10,575 nt of DNA from an uncultured Candidatus Melainabacteria bacterium (GCA_934754855.1 CAKVJR010000054.1:1-10575); one strand, 5' to 3'. Shown: positions 1-7,059, numbered from the stretch's first letter. The notes: generated by a model not told the origin, from the letters alone. Made by a program: numbers and translations.

Positions 1-715
1 AATCAAAATATTCCTGATTAAGCCAGAAAGAACCGTCATCTTTGATATCTACAAGATTTTCTCTGATAATATCCGAATATTTATCCTCACCATAAGGAGC
101 AAGCCCCATAACCTTGTACTCACCGGAATTTACACGAAAGCCCAAATATCCCGTAAACGCAGAATACAAAAGCCCCAAAGAATGAGGAAACTCCATAACT
201 TGTTCAAAATGAATTTCATTGTTGTAACCGACACCCCAAGATGATGTCGTCCACTCACCTACCCCGTCAAGGCAGATGAAAGCAGCATTTTCAAACGGCG
301 AAGGATAAAAAGCACTTGCAGCATGTGCACCGTGGTGAGTTGAAAAATAAATCGGACATTTCAGTCTATTTTCAAAATTTTTGTCGATAATTTTAGGCAT
401 GTGAAGTTTCGTATTCAACCAAACAGGCATCGCCTTAACGAAAGAGGTAAGACTCTTTTCAGGATATGCAAGTTGAGTTTCCAAAATACGTTCAAATTTA
501 ATTAACGGTTTTTCATAATAAACCACGCCGTGCAAATCTTCGGGCAAAATTCCAGCATAATCCAAACAAAAATTTATGGCATTTTGCGGATAAGCAGGGT
601 CGTGCTTGTGCCTTGTAAAACGTTCTTCGTGAGCAGCGGCAATGATTTCACCATCTTTAACAAGTGCTGCTCCGCTATCGTGAAAATATGAACTTAAACC
701 TAAAATGTATGTCAA
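1..715 (-). CDS. NodU/CmcH-family carbamoyltransferase, N-terminal part (runs off the left edge)
   Basis: Seen: 238 codons from a TTG start, open to the window edge, so the C-terminal part is missing. Residues 4-37 carry the family opening (ILGLSSYFHDSGAALV, then HEERFTRHKHD). Residues 127-141 hold the metal-binding HHGAHAASAFYPSPF motif, followed by CLDGVGEW (148-155) and GEYKVMGLAPYGE (198-210). Known: the family (NodU, CmcH, SxtI, TobZ) transfers a carbamoyl group from carbamoyl phosphate, through carbamoyl-adenylate, to a hydroxyl of a sugar, antibiotic or other small molecule. The N-terminal domain is Kae1-like, and full members are usually about 550-620 residues. Start choice: the TTG falls just before the conserved YILG strand and has AGGAG five bases upstream; no in-frame ATG fits. 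It is the last visible gene of a minus-strand operon, eight bases after the SxtJ-like gene. The substrate cannot be read from this part; a sugar or surface glycan is an inference. Confidence 0.93.
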   Translation of the reverse strand, partial: MTYILGLSSYFHDSGAALVKDGEIIAAAHEERFTRHKHDPAYPQNAINFCLDYAGILPEDLHGVVYYEKPLIKFERILETQLAYPEKSLTSFVKAMPVWLNTKLHMPKIIDKNFENRLKCPIYFSTHHGAHAASAFYPSPFENAAFICLDGVGEWTTSSWGVGYNNEIHFEQVMEFPHSLGLLYSAFTGYLGFRVNSGEYKVMGLAPYGEDKYSDIIRENLVDIKDDGSFWLNQEYFD

Positions 716-720
716 AATTA

Positions 721-725
721 CTCCT
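721..725 (-). promoter_or_regulatory. Shine-Dalgarno site fixing the TTG start of the carbamoyltransferase
   Basis: On the minus strand AGGAG lies five bases before TTG (715-713) and overlaps the TAG stop of the upstream SxtJ-like gene (726-724). The arrangement suggests translational coupling of the two genes and decides the non-ATG start. Confidence 0.75.
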
Positions 726-1125
726 AATATTGGTTTTCATAAGTCGGTTCAGACGGTTTTGCATCTTTCCAATACGATTTCAAGGATTGTTTTTTCAACA
801 AAAGTCTGTCCCTTTTTTTAATTTTTGCTATTATTGCGGTCGGTAATATCGCACAAAACCAAGTGATAGTAAGTGCGATTGCCGAAATTATAACCCCTAA
901 ATATTTCAGAATTATTCTGATAAAATGGTAAATCGGTTTGTCGATATTTTTGCCGAAAATTCTTGCAACTAAAAGTGTTAACAAAATTGCCCAACAAATT
1001 TCGACGAACAACATTGCCAAATGTACGTGATTTTTGTAATACAAAATCACAGAAGGTATTATTGGAAGAATCAAAAGGGTAATTTTGAATTTCCTTAAAT
1101 CTTTTACTGTCGGATTTTCTACCAT
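724..1125 (-). CDS. SxtJ-family membrane protein
   Basis: 133 residues. Seen: three hydrophobic stretches at about 13-30, 35-56 and 76-99, then a very basic stretch (KIKKRDRLLLKK, 101-112) and a polar tail with KSYW (117-119 region). Known: SxtJ-type proteins are small membrane proteins ending in a basic segment followed by a short motif with SYW, and are typically encoded beside an O-carbamoyltransferase; no biochemical role is established. Here the gene lies between a DUF5989 gene and the carbamoyltransferase, seven and eight bases away, so the three are almost certainly co-transcribed. The ATG is preceded by AGGTGA that overlaps the stop of the previous gene. I infer that it helps place the carbamoyltransferase or its substrate at the membrane. 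The family call rests on length, layout, tail motif and neighbours. Confidence 0.8.
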   Translation of the reverse strand: MVENPTVKDLRKFKITLLILPIIPSVILYYKNHVHLAMLFVEICWAILLTLLVARIFGKNIDKPIYHFIRIILKYLGVIISAIALTITWFCAILPTAIIAKIKKRDRLLLKKQSLKSYWKDAKPSEPTYENQY

Positions 1126-1132
1126 ATTTCAC

Positions 1133-1288
1133 CTATATAATTGTGTAAATGAATGGTGAAGCCGGTGATGTTCCGACGATAATCAACAAGATTAAAAGTA
1201 CGAGAAAAACAATTGCCGGAAAAATCCAATACGCTTTGTTTTTCCACATAAATGTCCAAATTTCAGCAAAAATATTTTTTCTTTTCAT
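1133..1288 (-). CDS. DUF5989 (SxtK-like) single-span membrane peptide
   Basis: A 51-residue gene, easily missed because of its size. It starts MKRKNIFAEIWTFMWKNK, has one strongly hydrophobic segment at about 20-39 (WIFPAIVFLVLL...IIVG) and ends SPASPFIYTII. Known: DUF5989 proteins are about 50 residues, with an aromatic/charged N-terminus (ELWxFM-like), one membrane span and a C-terminal APFIYT-like ending; they sit next to SxtJ-like and carbamoyltransferase genes, as SxtK does in the saxitoxin cluster. AGAGGA lies a few bases before the ATG. The gene is 30 bases after the TPR gene and seven before the SxtJ-like gene. No activity is known. Positive residues before the span suggest that the N-terminus is cytoplasmic (inference). 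Confidence 0.82.
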   Translation of the reverse strand: MKRKNIFAEIWTFMWKNKAYWIFPAIVFLVLLILLIIVGTSPASPFIYTII

Positions 1289-1318
1289 ATAATCCTCTTT
1301 TAAACTATGATATCAAAT

Positions 1319-3124
1319 CTAAATCAAATCTGCAAGCATTGAAATTGCTTCTTCATCTTCGGGGAAAATTTCCGTGTATCTGTGAAGATACTTAACCGCA
1401 TCATCTTTTTTATCAAGTTTTAATGCACATTTCGCAAGATTCATTAAATTTGCGGTATTCGTCGGATATTTTTTGTCGATATCCGCAAATAATCCGATTG
1501 CATCGTGATAATTTTCTTCCGAAAAATAAATTTGAGCGAGCATATTTTCGACTTCGGGGTTTTTGTCGAGGAACATAGCATCTTCCAAAACTTGTTTTGC
1601 TGTGTCAAAATTACCTTTCATAAAGTAAATTTTGCCAAGATTGAGAAGAATGTCGATGTCTTGAGAATTTTCCTTTATTGCTCGTTCTAAGACACTTTGA
1701 GCCTCATCGGTTTTGTTCATTCTGAGTTTGTTCAAAGCGATATTCAACAAAATATTTGCGGGCATTGCAATTGTTTCTAAAACTTTATCGTAAAGTTCAT
1801 CGGCCTTCGTTGCATCTCCAGTCATTTGAAAATAATTTCCGTATTCATATATGATATAAGGATTTTCAGCGTCAAGGGCAACCGCTTTTTCAAATTCGTC
1901 TTTAGCATAATCAAAGAGTCTTTCGTCAAGATAAAGAACCGCTAAATCCTTGTGTGCAGCCGCAAAGTTCGGATTTAACTGCAAAACTTTTTTCAAAAGT
2001 TGCTCTGCTTTATCCTTATCGCCCGTGTGTCCGCACAAAATTGCAAAATCGTAATAAATATTTTCATCAACTTTACCTTTTTTGAGCAAGCCCATATAGA
2101 CATCTTTCGCTGACTCAAAATCACGCAATTTTATTCTTATTTCGGCAATTTTTAACTTGACTTGGAAAGCGGTATTTTCTGAGGTATCAAGTTTCTCGAA
2201 AATCTCCAAAGCCTTGTCATAGTCTTTAATTCCCTCGTAAGCACAACCTAAATTGAATTTGTGAATAACTTTGTCGGGTTCTTGTGAGGATAAAATTTCA
2301 AAATATTTAATAGCGTCTTCATAATCTCCCGAATCAAGTGCGGTATTTGCCATTGAGGTCAAATAGAAAGGTGACGGTTCAAGTTCGTATGCAGATTTTG
2401 CAAACTTGTAAGATTTTTGAAAATCTTTTAAAAATCTTGCCGCAACTGAGATATTGTAATGCGTTACGGGATTTGTGCCGTCTGCTTCATAAGATGCTTC
2501 AAATGCTGCCAAAGCCTCTTTCAATCTGCCTGTGGCGAGATTTGCAGAACCCAAATTGTTGAGCATAAGCGGGTGGTTCGGGTGGACTTCCAATGATTTT
2601 TCAAACAGTTGAATAGCCTTTTCGTACTTGCCTGCCGCCATATAAACCGTACCAATCATGTAAAAAATTTGATAATCGGAAGAGCCTAATTCAAAAATCG
2701 CCTGTTCATATTGTTCGATTTTTTCGGGCTGATTTGATTGCATAAACATAATCACAAGACTTTTGTACGCATCAAGATAATCAGGTCGGAGTTCAATAAC
2801 TTTTTTATAAGCATTCTCTGCAACTTCAATATTTCCAAGTTTATCCGCCATATTTGCAAGGTAAAACCAAGACGTTGCATCATCGGGGGTCAAGTCAACG
2901 ACACGTTTAAAGTCCAAAAATGCTTTTTCTTTCAAGTCTAAATTTACGTTGCAAAGTCCCATATTCTTCCAAAATTCGGGGTTTTTGTCGTCAGCCTTGA
3001 GCATTTCCGTCAAAACGACTTTCGCTTCCGTAAATTTTTTCTCCTGTATCAAAGCCAATGCGTCTTCGATTGTATATTCGCCAACTTTTTGAATACTTTT
3101 TTCTTCCGTAAAATTATTTTCCAT
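1319..3124 (-). CDS. Long tetratricopeptide-repeat (TPR) protein
   Basis: 601 residues, made almost wholly of 34-residue helical hairpins with the TPR spacing (W/L-x2-L/I/Y, G-x3-A, A-x3-F/Y, P near the end). Clear units include NPEFWKNMGLCNVNLDLKEK, HPLMLNNLGSANLATGRLKE, NFAAAHKDLAVLYLDERLF and DIDILLNLGKIYFMKGNFD; I judge about 15-17 repeats. No signal peptide, membrane span or catalytic domain is visible, so a cytoplasmic scaffold is likely. Start choice: ATG at 3124 has GAGAGG five bases upstream. A further ATG ten codons upstream (3154) overlaps the likely promoter and has no ribosome site. Known: TPR arrays bind partner proteins. It heads the carbamoyltransferase/SxtJ/DUF5989 operon, 30 bases before DUF5989. 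Whether it works with that trio is inference. Confidence 0.88.
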   Translation of the reverse strand: MENNFTEEKSIQKVGEYTIEDALALIQEKKFTEAKVVLTEMLKADDKNPEFWKNMGLCNVNLDLKEKAFLDFKRVVDLTPDDATSWFYLANMADKLGNIEVAENAYKKVIELRPDYLDAYKSLVIMFMQSNQPEKIEQYEQAIFELGSSDYQIFYMIGTVYMAAGKYEKAIQLFEKSLEVHPNHPLMLNNLGSANLATGRLKEALAAFEASYEADGTNPVTHYNISVAARFLKDFQKSYKFAKSAYELEPSPFYLTSMANTALDSGDYEDAIKYFEILSSQEPDKVIHKFNLGCAYEGIKDYDKALEIFEKLDTSENTAFQVKLKIAEIRIKLRDFESAKDVYMGLLKKGKVDENIYYDFAILCGHTGDKDKAEQLLKKVLQLNPNFAAAHKDLAVLYLDERLFDYAKDEFEKAVALDAENPYIIYEYGNYFQMTGDATKADELYDKVLETIAMPANILLNIALNKLRMNKTDEAQSVLERAIKENSQDIDILLNLGKIYFMKGNFDTAKQVLEDAMFLDKNPEVENMLAQIYFSEENYHDAIGLFADIDKKYPTNTANLMNLAKCALKLDKKDDAVKYLHRYTEIFPEDEEAISMLADLI

Positions 3125-3142
3125 AATTACCTCTCGCCTAAA

Positions 3143-3170
3143 ATCATACCACAAAAGAGCGAACTTGAAA
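3143..3170 (-). promoter_or_regulatory. Candidate extended -10 promoter for the TPR-carbamoyltransferase operon
   Basis: On the minus strand TG-G-TATGAT (TATGAT at 3148-3143) is an extended -10 box. Sixteen bases further up is a weak -35 (TTTCAA, 3170-3165). The predicted start near 3136 would leave a leader of about 12 bases with GAGAGG at its 5' end. The -35 is the complement of the ndk -35, so the two divergent promoters may compete. Confidence 0.4.
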
Positions 3171-3193
3171 AAAAACTGATTTAATGTTGTAAT
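3165..3193 (+). promoter_or_regulatory. Sigma70-type promoter of ndk-tgt
   Basis: TTGAAA (3165-3170), a 17-base spacer and TGTAAT (3188-3193): each hexamer matches the consensus at five of six positions. The predicted start is near 3200, giving a leader of about 17 bases that contains AGGAG (3205-3209), eight bases before the ndk ATG. Confidence 0.65.
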
Positions 3194-3216
3194 AAAATTG
3201 ATACAGGAGATTTATT

Positions 3217-3681
3217 ATGAATACGGAAAAAACATTTGTTGCACTTAAACCCGATGCCGTAAAAAGAGGCTTAATCGGCGAATTGATTTCAAGATTTGAA
3301 AGAAAAGGTTACAAAATCATCGGTTTGAAGATGATTCAACCGACAAATGCTCTTATTGAAGAACATTACAAAGAACACATCGGCAAACCTTTCTATGCAG
3401 GGTTGGTAAAATATTTCTTGTCAGGTCCGATTGTTGCTATGGCAGTTGAAGGTGTTAACGTAATTAAAGGTGTAAGACAAATTGTTGGTGCTACAAACCC
3501 CGATAACGCTGATGTTGGAACAATAAGAGCAGATTATGCTCAAATTATGAGCCAAAATGCCGTCCATGCTTCTGACTGTGTTGAAAGCGGTGAAAGAGAA
3601 ATCAACGTTTGGTTTAAGCCCGAAGAAATTTGCAGCAATTGGAAAACCGTATCTGAAATGTTAATAGAAGAACTTGCATAA
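3217..3681 (+). CDS. ndk: Nucleoside diphosphate kinase
   Basis: 154 residues, slightly longer than the usual 140-150. It moves the gamma-phosphate of ATP to nucleoside and deoxynucleoside diphosphates through a phosphohistidine, balancing NTP and dNTP pools in the cytoplasm. Seen: the opening TFVALKPDAVKRGLIG with the phosphate-contacting lysine K11, the Kpn-loop region SGPIVAMAVEG (69-79), GATNPDNADVGTIRADY (91-107) with R104, and the active-site segment NAVHASD (114-120) with catalytic H117, then ESGEREI. All core residues are present. AGGAG precedes the ATG, under a strong promoter. Its stop TAA shares one base with the ATG of tgt, so the two are translationally coupled. Confidence 0.97.
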   Translation: MNTEKTFVALKPDAVKRGLIGELISRFERKGYKIIGLKMIQPTNALIEEHYKEHIGKPFYAGLVKYFLSGPIVAMAVEGVNVIKGVRQIVGATNPDNADVGTIRADYAQIMSQNAVHASDCVESGEREINVWFKPEEICSNWKTVSEMLIEELA

Positions 3682-4805
3682 TGGCAAAGAGCGATTTTTT
3701 CAAATTTGAATTACTGAAAGAAAGTCAAACGACAAAAGCAAGAGCGGGAATTTTGCACACTCCGCACGGAGATATTAAAACTCCCGTCTTTATGCCTGTC
3801 GGTACTAATTCTGCCGTAAAAATGCTCACCAAGCATCATCTTGAAGAAACAAACGCTCAAATCATTTTGAATAATTCTTATCATTTATTTTTACGCCCCG
3901 GTCACAAGTTGATTAAGGCTGCCGGCGGTTTGCACAAATGGCAAAATTGGAATAAGCCTATTTTAACGGATTCAGGCGGATTTCAGGTTTTCAGCCTTGC
4001 ACATCTTCGTAAAATTTCGGAAGACGGTGTAAAATTCCGTGACCCCAAAACAGGCACATCTTACTACATTAACCCTGAAATTTCTATGGAAATTCAACAG
4101 GATTTAGGTCCCGATATCGCAATGGCAGTTGATGAATGTTCGCCTTATCCGTGTTCTTATGAACAGGCGAAGTTTGCGATGGAAAGAACTCACCGTTGGC
4201 TCGACAGATGTTTCAAGGCTCATACCCGTGATGATCAGGCTCTTTTCCCGATTGTACAGGGGGCATTTTTTGATGATTTGCGAAAAGAAAGTGCAAGCGT
4301 CATATCGTCTTATGATGCTGTCGGATATGCAATTGGCGGTGTAAGCGTCGGTGAGCCTGCAGATATTAAAAATTATTATACGGATTTTGTAACGGATTTA
4401 CTTCCGTCAAACAAGCCCCGATACCTTATGGGAGTTGGAACTCCTGAGGATTTGCTTGAAATTGTCGCTCGTGGTATTGATATGGCGGATTGTGTGCTTC
4501 CGACAAGAAATGCCCGTCACGGCTCGTTCTTTACAAAATACGGCAAAAAAATCATTAAAAATAAAGAGTTTGAAACGGATTACAGACCTTTGGACGAAGA
4601 ATGCGATTGTTATGCTTGCAAAAACCACTCAAGAGCGTACATTCGACACCTTTATCGTGAGGGTGAAGCAAATGCTGCAATTTTGCTCTCAATCCACAAT
4701 ATCAGATATCTCGTAAGACTTTCCGAATTAATCCACAACGCAATTTTAGACGGCTCTTTCGATGATTTTTACAAAGAAAATCTGCATAATTATTTGAAAA
4801 AATAA
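3681..4805 (+). CDS. tgt: tRNA-guanine transglycosylase (queuosine biosynthesis)
   Basis: 374 residues, the standard bacterial length. The enzyme exchanges guanine 34 in GUN-anticodon tRNAs (Asp, Asn, His, Tyr) for the queuosine precursor preQ1 in the cytoplasm. Seen: ILTDSGGFQVFSL (94-106) with D97, the general acid/base; VQGAFFDDLR (192-201); GYAIGGVSVGE (215-225); YLMGVGTPEDLLE (248-260); and GIDMADCVLPTRNARHG (265-281), where D270 matches the covalent nucleophile. The zinc site follows as C308-x-C310-x2-C313-x25-H339. Everything expected is intact. It has no strong ribosome site of its own and begins at the TAATG overlap with ndk. No queC/D/E/F/G/A gene lies in the window. Its stop directly abuts the stop of the convergent ankyrin gene. 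Confidence 0.97.
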   Translation: MAKSDFFKFELLKESQTTKARAGILHTPHGDIKTPVFMPVGTNSAVKMLTKHHLEETNAQIILNNSYHLFLRPGHKLIKAAGGLHKWQNWNKPILTDSGGFQVFSLAHLRKISEDGVKFRDPKTGTSYYINPEISMEIQQDLGPDIAMAVDECSPYPCSYEQAKFAMERTHRWLDRCFKAHTRDDQALFPIVQGAFFDDLRKESASVISSYDAVGYAIGGVSVGEPADIKNYYTDFVTDLLPSNKPRYLMGVGTPEDLLEIVARGIDMADCVLPTRNARHGSFFTKYGKKIIKNKEFETDYRPLDEECDCYACKNHSRAYIRHLYREGEANAAILLSIHNIRYLVRLSELIHNAILDGSFDDFYKENLHNYLKK

Positions 4806-5621
4806 TTACGGATTGAAAGGTCCTTTTGTTGATGAATATCTGCTGAGTAATTTTACGTAAGACGGTTTGCCCAAGTCTTCCGCAAGAGAAATCGGTGTGT
4901 TGCCTTTTGTATCTTCTACGTCAACGATAGCCCCTGCACTCAATAATATGTTCAAAATGTATGAATTATCCTGTGTTACGGCATAATGAAGTGCTGTTTG
5001 ACCGAAAATGTTTTGCATATTGGGGTCTGCACCTTTTGAAAGAAGATAAGACAAAATTTGTTCTCGACCGAGTAACGATGCGTATTGAACCAAAGATAAG
5101 CCTGTTTCCGTTCTCGTTCTAATGCTTACGCCCTGATTAAGAATTTTGTCGAGAATATCGACATTATTGCCTTCAATTGCACAAAACGGCGGTGTCAAAC
5201 CGTTTGAAGTGTTTTTCAAAAGCACATTTGCATCAGATGCAAGTAAAATATTTACAATGTCTTTGTTTCCTGTCTGAGCGGCTGCACAAAGGGGTGAAAT
5301 GCCTGTTTTGCCGATAGAATTAACATTTGCTCCCGAACGAATGTATAATTTTACCCGACGGGAATCGGTTGAGCGAATAGTTTGAACAAAGCCGTCTGCG
5401 GAGAATTTTTCACCCGTCAAAACAAGTTCGGTTTTGAAAAATTCTTGCCTAATAATATCCAGCGGACCGAGGGAAATATCGGGATTATATAAAATGGCAG
5501 GAATGGCAGACAAAATCAGAATACCCACAAGAAATTTTAATGTTGTTTGAAGCGTAGCCCGCTTTTTTTCTCCATTTTCCAATTCGTTTTCAGGGATAAT
5601 TCTGTTTTTGTCTGTTGCCAT
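4806..5621 (-). CDS. Membrane-anchored ankyrin-repeat protein
   Basis: 271 residues. Seen: a polar N-terminus with KKR at 19-21, one membrane segment at about 27-45 (LKFLVGILILSAIPAIL), a linker, and about five to six ankyrin repeats from residue 73 on. Typical units are TGISPLCAAAQTGNKDIVN (106-124), SLVQYASLLGREQILSYLL (176-194) with GADPN, and GQTALHYAVTQDNSYILNI (207-225). The basic flank before the span suggests the N-terminus inside and the ankyrin domain outside the membrane, a type II topology (inference). Known: ankyrin repeats bind proteins and have no catalytic activity of their own. Start: ATG with GGAG eight bases upstream, overlapping the TAG stop of the transporter gene; the eight-base gap makes a two-gene operon. 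The function is unknown; a partner or regulator of the transporter is possible but unproven. Confidence 0.9.
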   Translation of the reverse strand: MATDKNRIIPENELENGEKKRATLQTTLKFLVGILILSAIPAILYNPDISLGPLDIIRQEFFKTELVLTGEKFSADGFVQTIRSTDSRRVKLYIRSGANVNSIGKTGISPLCAAAQTGNKDIVNILLASDANVLLKNTSNGLTPPFCAIEGNNVDILDKILNQGVSIRTRTETGLSLVQYASLLGREQILSYLLSKGADPNMQNIFGQTALHYAVTQDNSYILNILLSAGAIVDVEDTKGNTPISLAEDLGKPSYVKLLSRYSSTKGPFNP

Positions 5622-5629
5622 ATAATCTC

Positions 5630-6931
5630 CTATAAACTAACTACAATACCTGCAATGCAAGCGGAAACGTATGATGTAAGAGTACCGCAAATCATTGCTT
5701 TTATTGCTAATCTTGCAAGGTTTTTTCTTTGGGTCGGAGCTAGTTCGCCGATACCGCCGATTTGGATTGCAACTGTTGAAAGGTTTGCAAAACCTGCGAG
5801 TGCGAATGTTGCGATTGCTATGCTCTTGTTGAATTGAGGAGCAAATGTCATTACTCCGTTAACCATGTGTCCGTCAAATAACTGCGGGAAGTGAAGGTAT
5901 GCAACGCATTCGTTCAAAATCAATTTTTCGCCGATTAATTGACCGACTGCATCAACAGAACCGCTTGTTGCACCCATTACCCAAGCAAATACCGAGAAAA
6001 TCTTTCCGATAACCATTTCCAAAGTGAAGTGGTTTAAATCAATACCGATTGCTGACCAATCCATGTGGCAAGTGCCAGCAAGGAACAAACCGATTTTGCC
6101 GAAAACAACGTTAACAAAAGCAATTAAGCCGACGAGAGCAATCAAAGAAGCGATGACGTTCAAAGATACTTTCATACCGTCGCCTGCACCTTTTGAAATA
6201 GCGGCAAGAACGTTTGCGTCTGTTTTTCTTCTGCTGATTTTGAAGTCGTCTTTAGTTTGAGGTTCTTCAGTTTCAGGGTAAACAATTTTTGAAATAACAA
6301 ATGCCCCCGGAGCAGCCATTACCGATGCTGCAAGCAAGTATTCAAGCGGAATACCGAAGTTTGCACTTCCGTACATTGCCAAGCAACCTGCCGAAAGACA
6401 AGCCGTTGAACCTGTCATTGATGATAAAAGTTCAGAACGGGTTAAGTTCGGTAAATAGGGCTTAATCATTGATTGAGCGGCAACGTTTCCGACGAAAGGG
6501 CTTGCACAGTTAGAAAGTGCTTCCGCACCGCTTACATCCATAAGTTTGTTCATAATTTTGCCCAAGAATAAAATTACTCTTTGCATAATTCCGTAGTAAT
6601 AAAGAATGTTGACCAAACTCATAATGAAAATCATTGTTGCAATCAACATGATTGCGTAAATGAACCCAAAGTTTACGGTATCAGTGAGTTTGTCACCGAA
6701 TACGAATGCCGCACCTTCCATAGATGCTGCCAAAATTTTGTTAATAATTTGTGCTATAAAAGCAAAAATTTGTTGTCCGACGGGGACTTTCAAAATGAAT
6801 ACTGCCAAGAGTACTTGGAGTAAAAATCCTACGCCGACTGTTTTGTAGTTGATTTTTTTTCTGTTGTTAGACATCAAAAATGCGATGCCCACAAACACCA
6901 AAATTCCAATAAGACCTGTAAAATTGCTCAT
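5630..6931 (-). CDS. Concentrative nucleoside transporter (CNT/NupC family), variant substrate motif
   Basis: 433 residues, close to other CNT proteins (about 400-420), in the inner membrane. Known: CNTs import nucleosides with Na+ or H+. Seen: the N-terminal hydrophobic half, a gate-like stretch at 84-115, MIKPYLPNLTRSELLSSMTG (155-174), the middle segment GAGDGMKVSLNVIASLIAL (248-266), and the C-terminal binding region LNECVAYLHF (339-348) with E341 and FANLSTVAIQIGGIG (381-395) with N383. The family's GQTEAP motif, which contacts the nucleobase, reads GNVAAQ at 148-153 and lacks the glutamine and glutamate. Start: ATG at 6931 with GGAG in ATAGGAGAATT just upstream; an in-frame TTG at 6949 lies before that site and is rejected. 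It is the first gene of an operon with the ankyrin protein. Family membership is firm; nucleoside specificity is less so. Confidence 0.92.
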   Translation of the reverse strand: MSNFTGLIGILVFVGIAFLMSNNRKKINYKTVGVGFLLQVLLAVFILKVPVGQQIFAFIAQIINKILAASMEGAAFVFGDKLTDTVNFGFIYAIMLIATMIFIMSLVNILYYYGIMQRVILFLGKIMNKLMDVSGAEALSNCASPFVGNVAAQSMIKPYLPNLTRSELLSSMTGSTACLSAGCLAMYGSANFGIPLEYLLAASVMAAPGAFVISKIVYPETEEPQTKDDFKISRRKTDANVLAAISKGAGDGMKVSLNVIASLIALVGLIAFVNVVFGKIGLFLAGTCHMDWSAIGIDLNHFTLEMVIGKIFSVFAWVMGATSGSVDAVGQLIGEKLILNECVAYLHFPQLFDGHMVNGVMTFAPQFNKSIAIATFALAGFANLSTVAIQIGGIGELAPTQRKNLARLAIKAMICGTLTSYVSACIAGIVVSL

Positions 6932-6947
6932 AATTCTCCTATCACAC

Positions 6948-6975
6948 AATCTACTATGGATTAATTTTAACTCAA
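6948..6975 (-). promoter_or_regulatory. Candidate promoter of the CNT-ankyrin operon
   Basis: On the minus strand TTGAGT (6975-6970), a 16-base spacer and TAGATT (6953-6948), four of six matches each. Transcription would begin near 6941, just before the GGAG site (about 6935-6939). It is a weak match in AT-rich DNA. Confidence 0.3.
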
Positions 6976-7030
6976 AATCGTTTCAATTTGTTTATTTTCT
7001 CTTTGAATATTACGAAAAATACACAATATA

Positions 7031-7059
7031 TTAAAATTTTTCTCAAAATTAAATATAAT
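7031..7059 (+). promoter_or_regulatory. Candidate leaderless promoter of the hydrolase-like gene
   Basis: A perfect TATAAT (7054-7059), with TTAAAA (7031-7036) 17 bases upstream as a four-of-six -35. The -10 ends six bases before the ATG at 7066, so transcription would start at or next to the start codon. No Shine-Dalgarno sequence is present between them. Confidence 0.5.

Noticed and set aside
818..1132. A minus-strand 104-codon open frame overlapping the SxtJ-like gene
   Set aside because: It has a low-complexity, charged and cysteine-scattered product in another frame of a well-supported gene; it is a shadow.
1..1288. A saxitoxin biosynthesis cluster
   Set aside because: Only the general carbamoyltransferase/SxtJ/DUF5989 trio is present. 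No amidinotransferase, polyketide synthase-like SxtA or dioxygenase gene is visible, and this trio occurs widely outside toxin clusters.
3125..3154. Upstream ATG (3154) as the start of the TPR protein
   Set aside because: It overlaps the probable -10 box and lacks a ribosome site; the ATG at 3124 has GAGAGG at a proper distance.
3556..3579. HASD instead of HGSD at the ndk active site as an anomaly
   Set aside because: Alanine at this place is, as far as I know, common in bacterial Ndk proteins, and the catalytic histidine and all other motifs are intact.
6932..6949. In-frame TTG at 6949 as the transporter start
   Set aside because: It lies upstream of the clear GGAG site that serves the ATG at 6931.
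7035..7050. AATTTT-TCTC-AAAATT inverted repeat as a terminator or operator
   Set aside because: It is made only of A/T pairs, lies between promoter boxes and has no T tract context; chance is likely in this composition.
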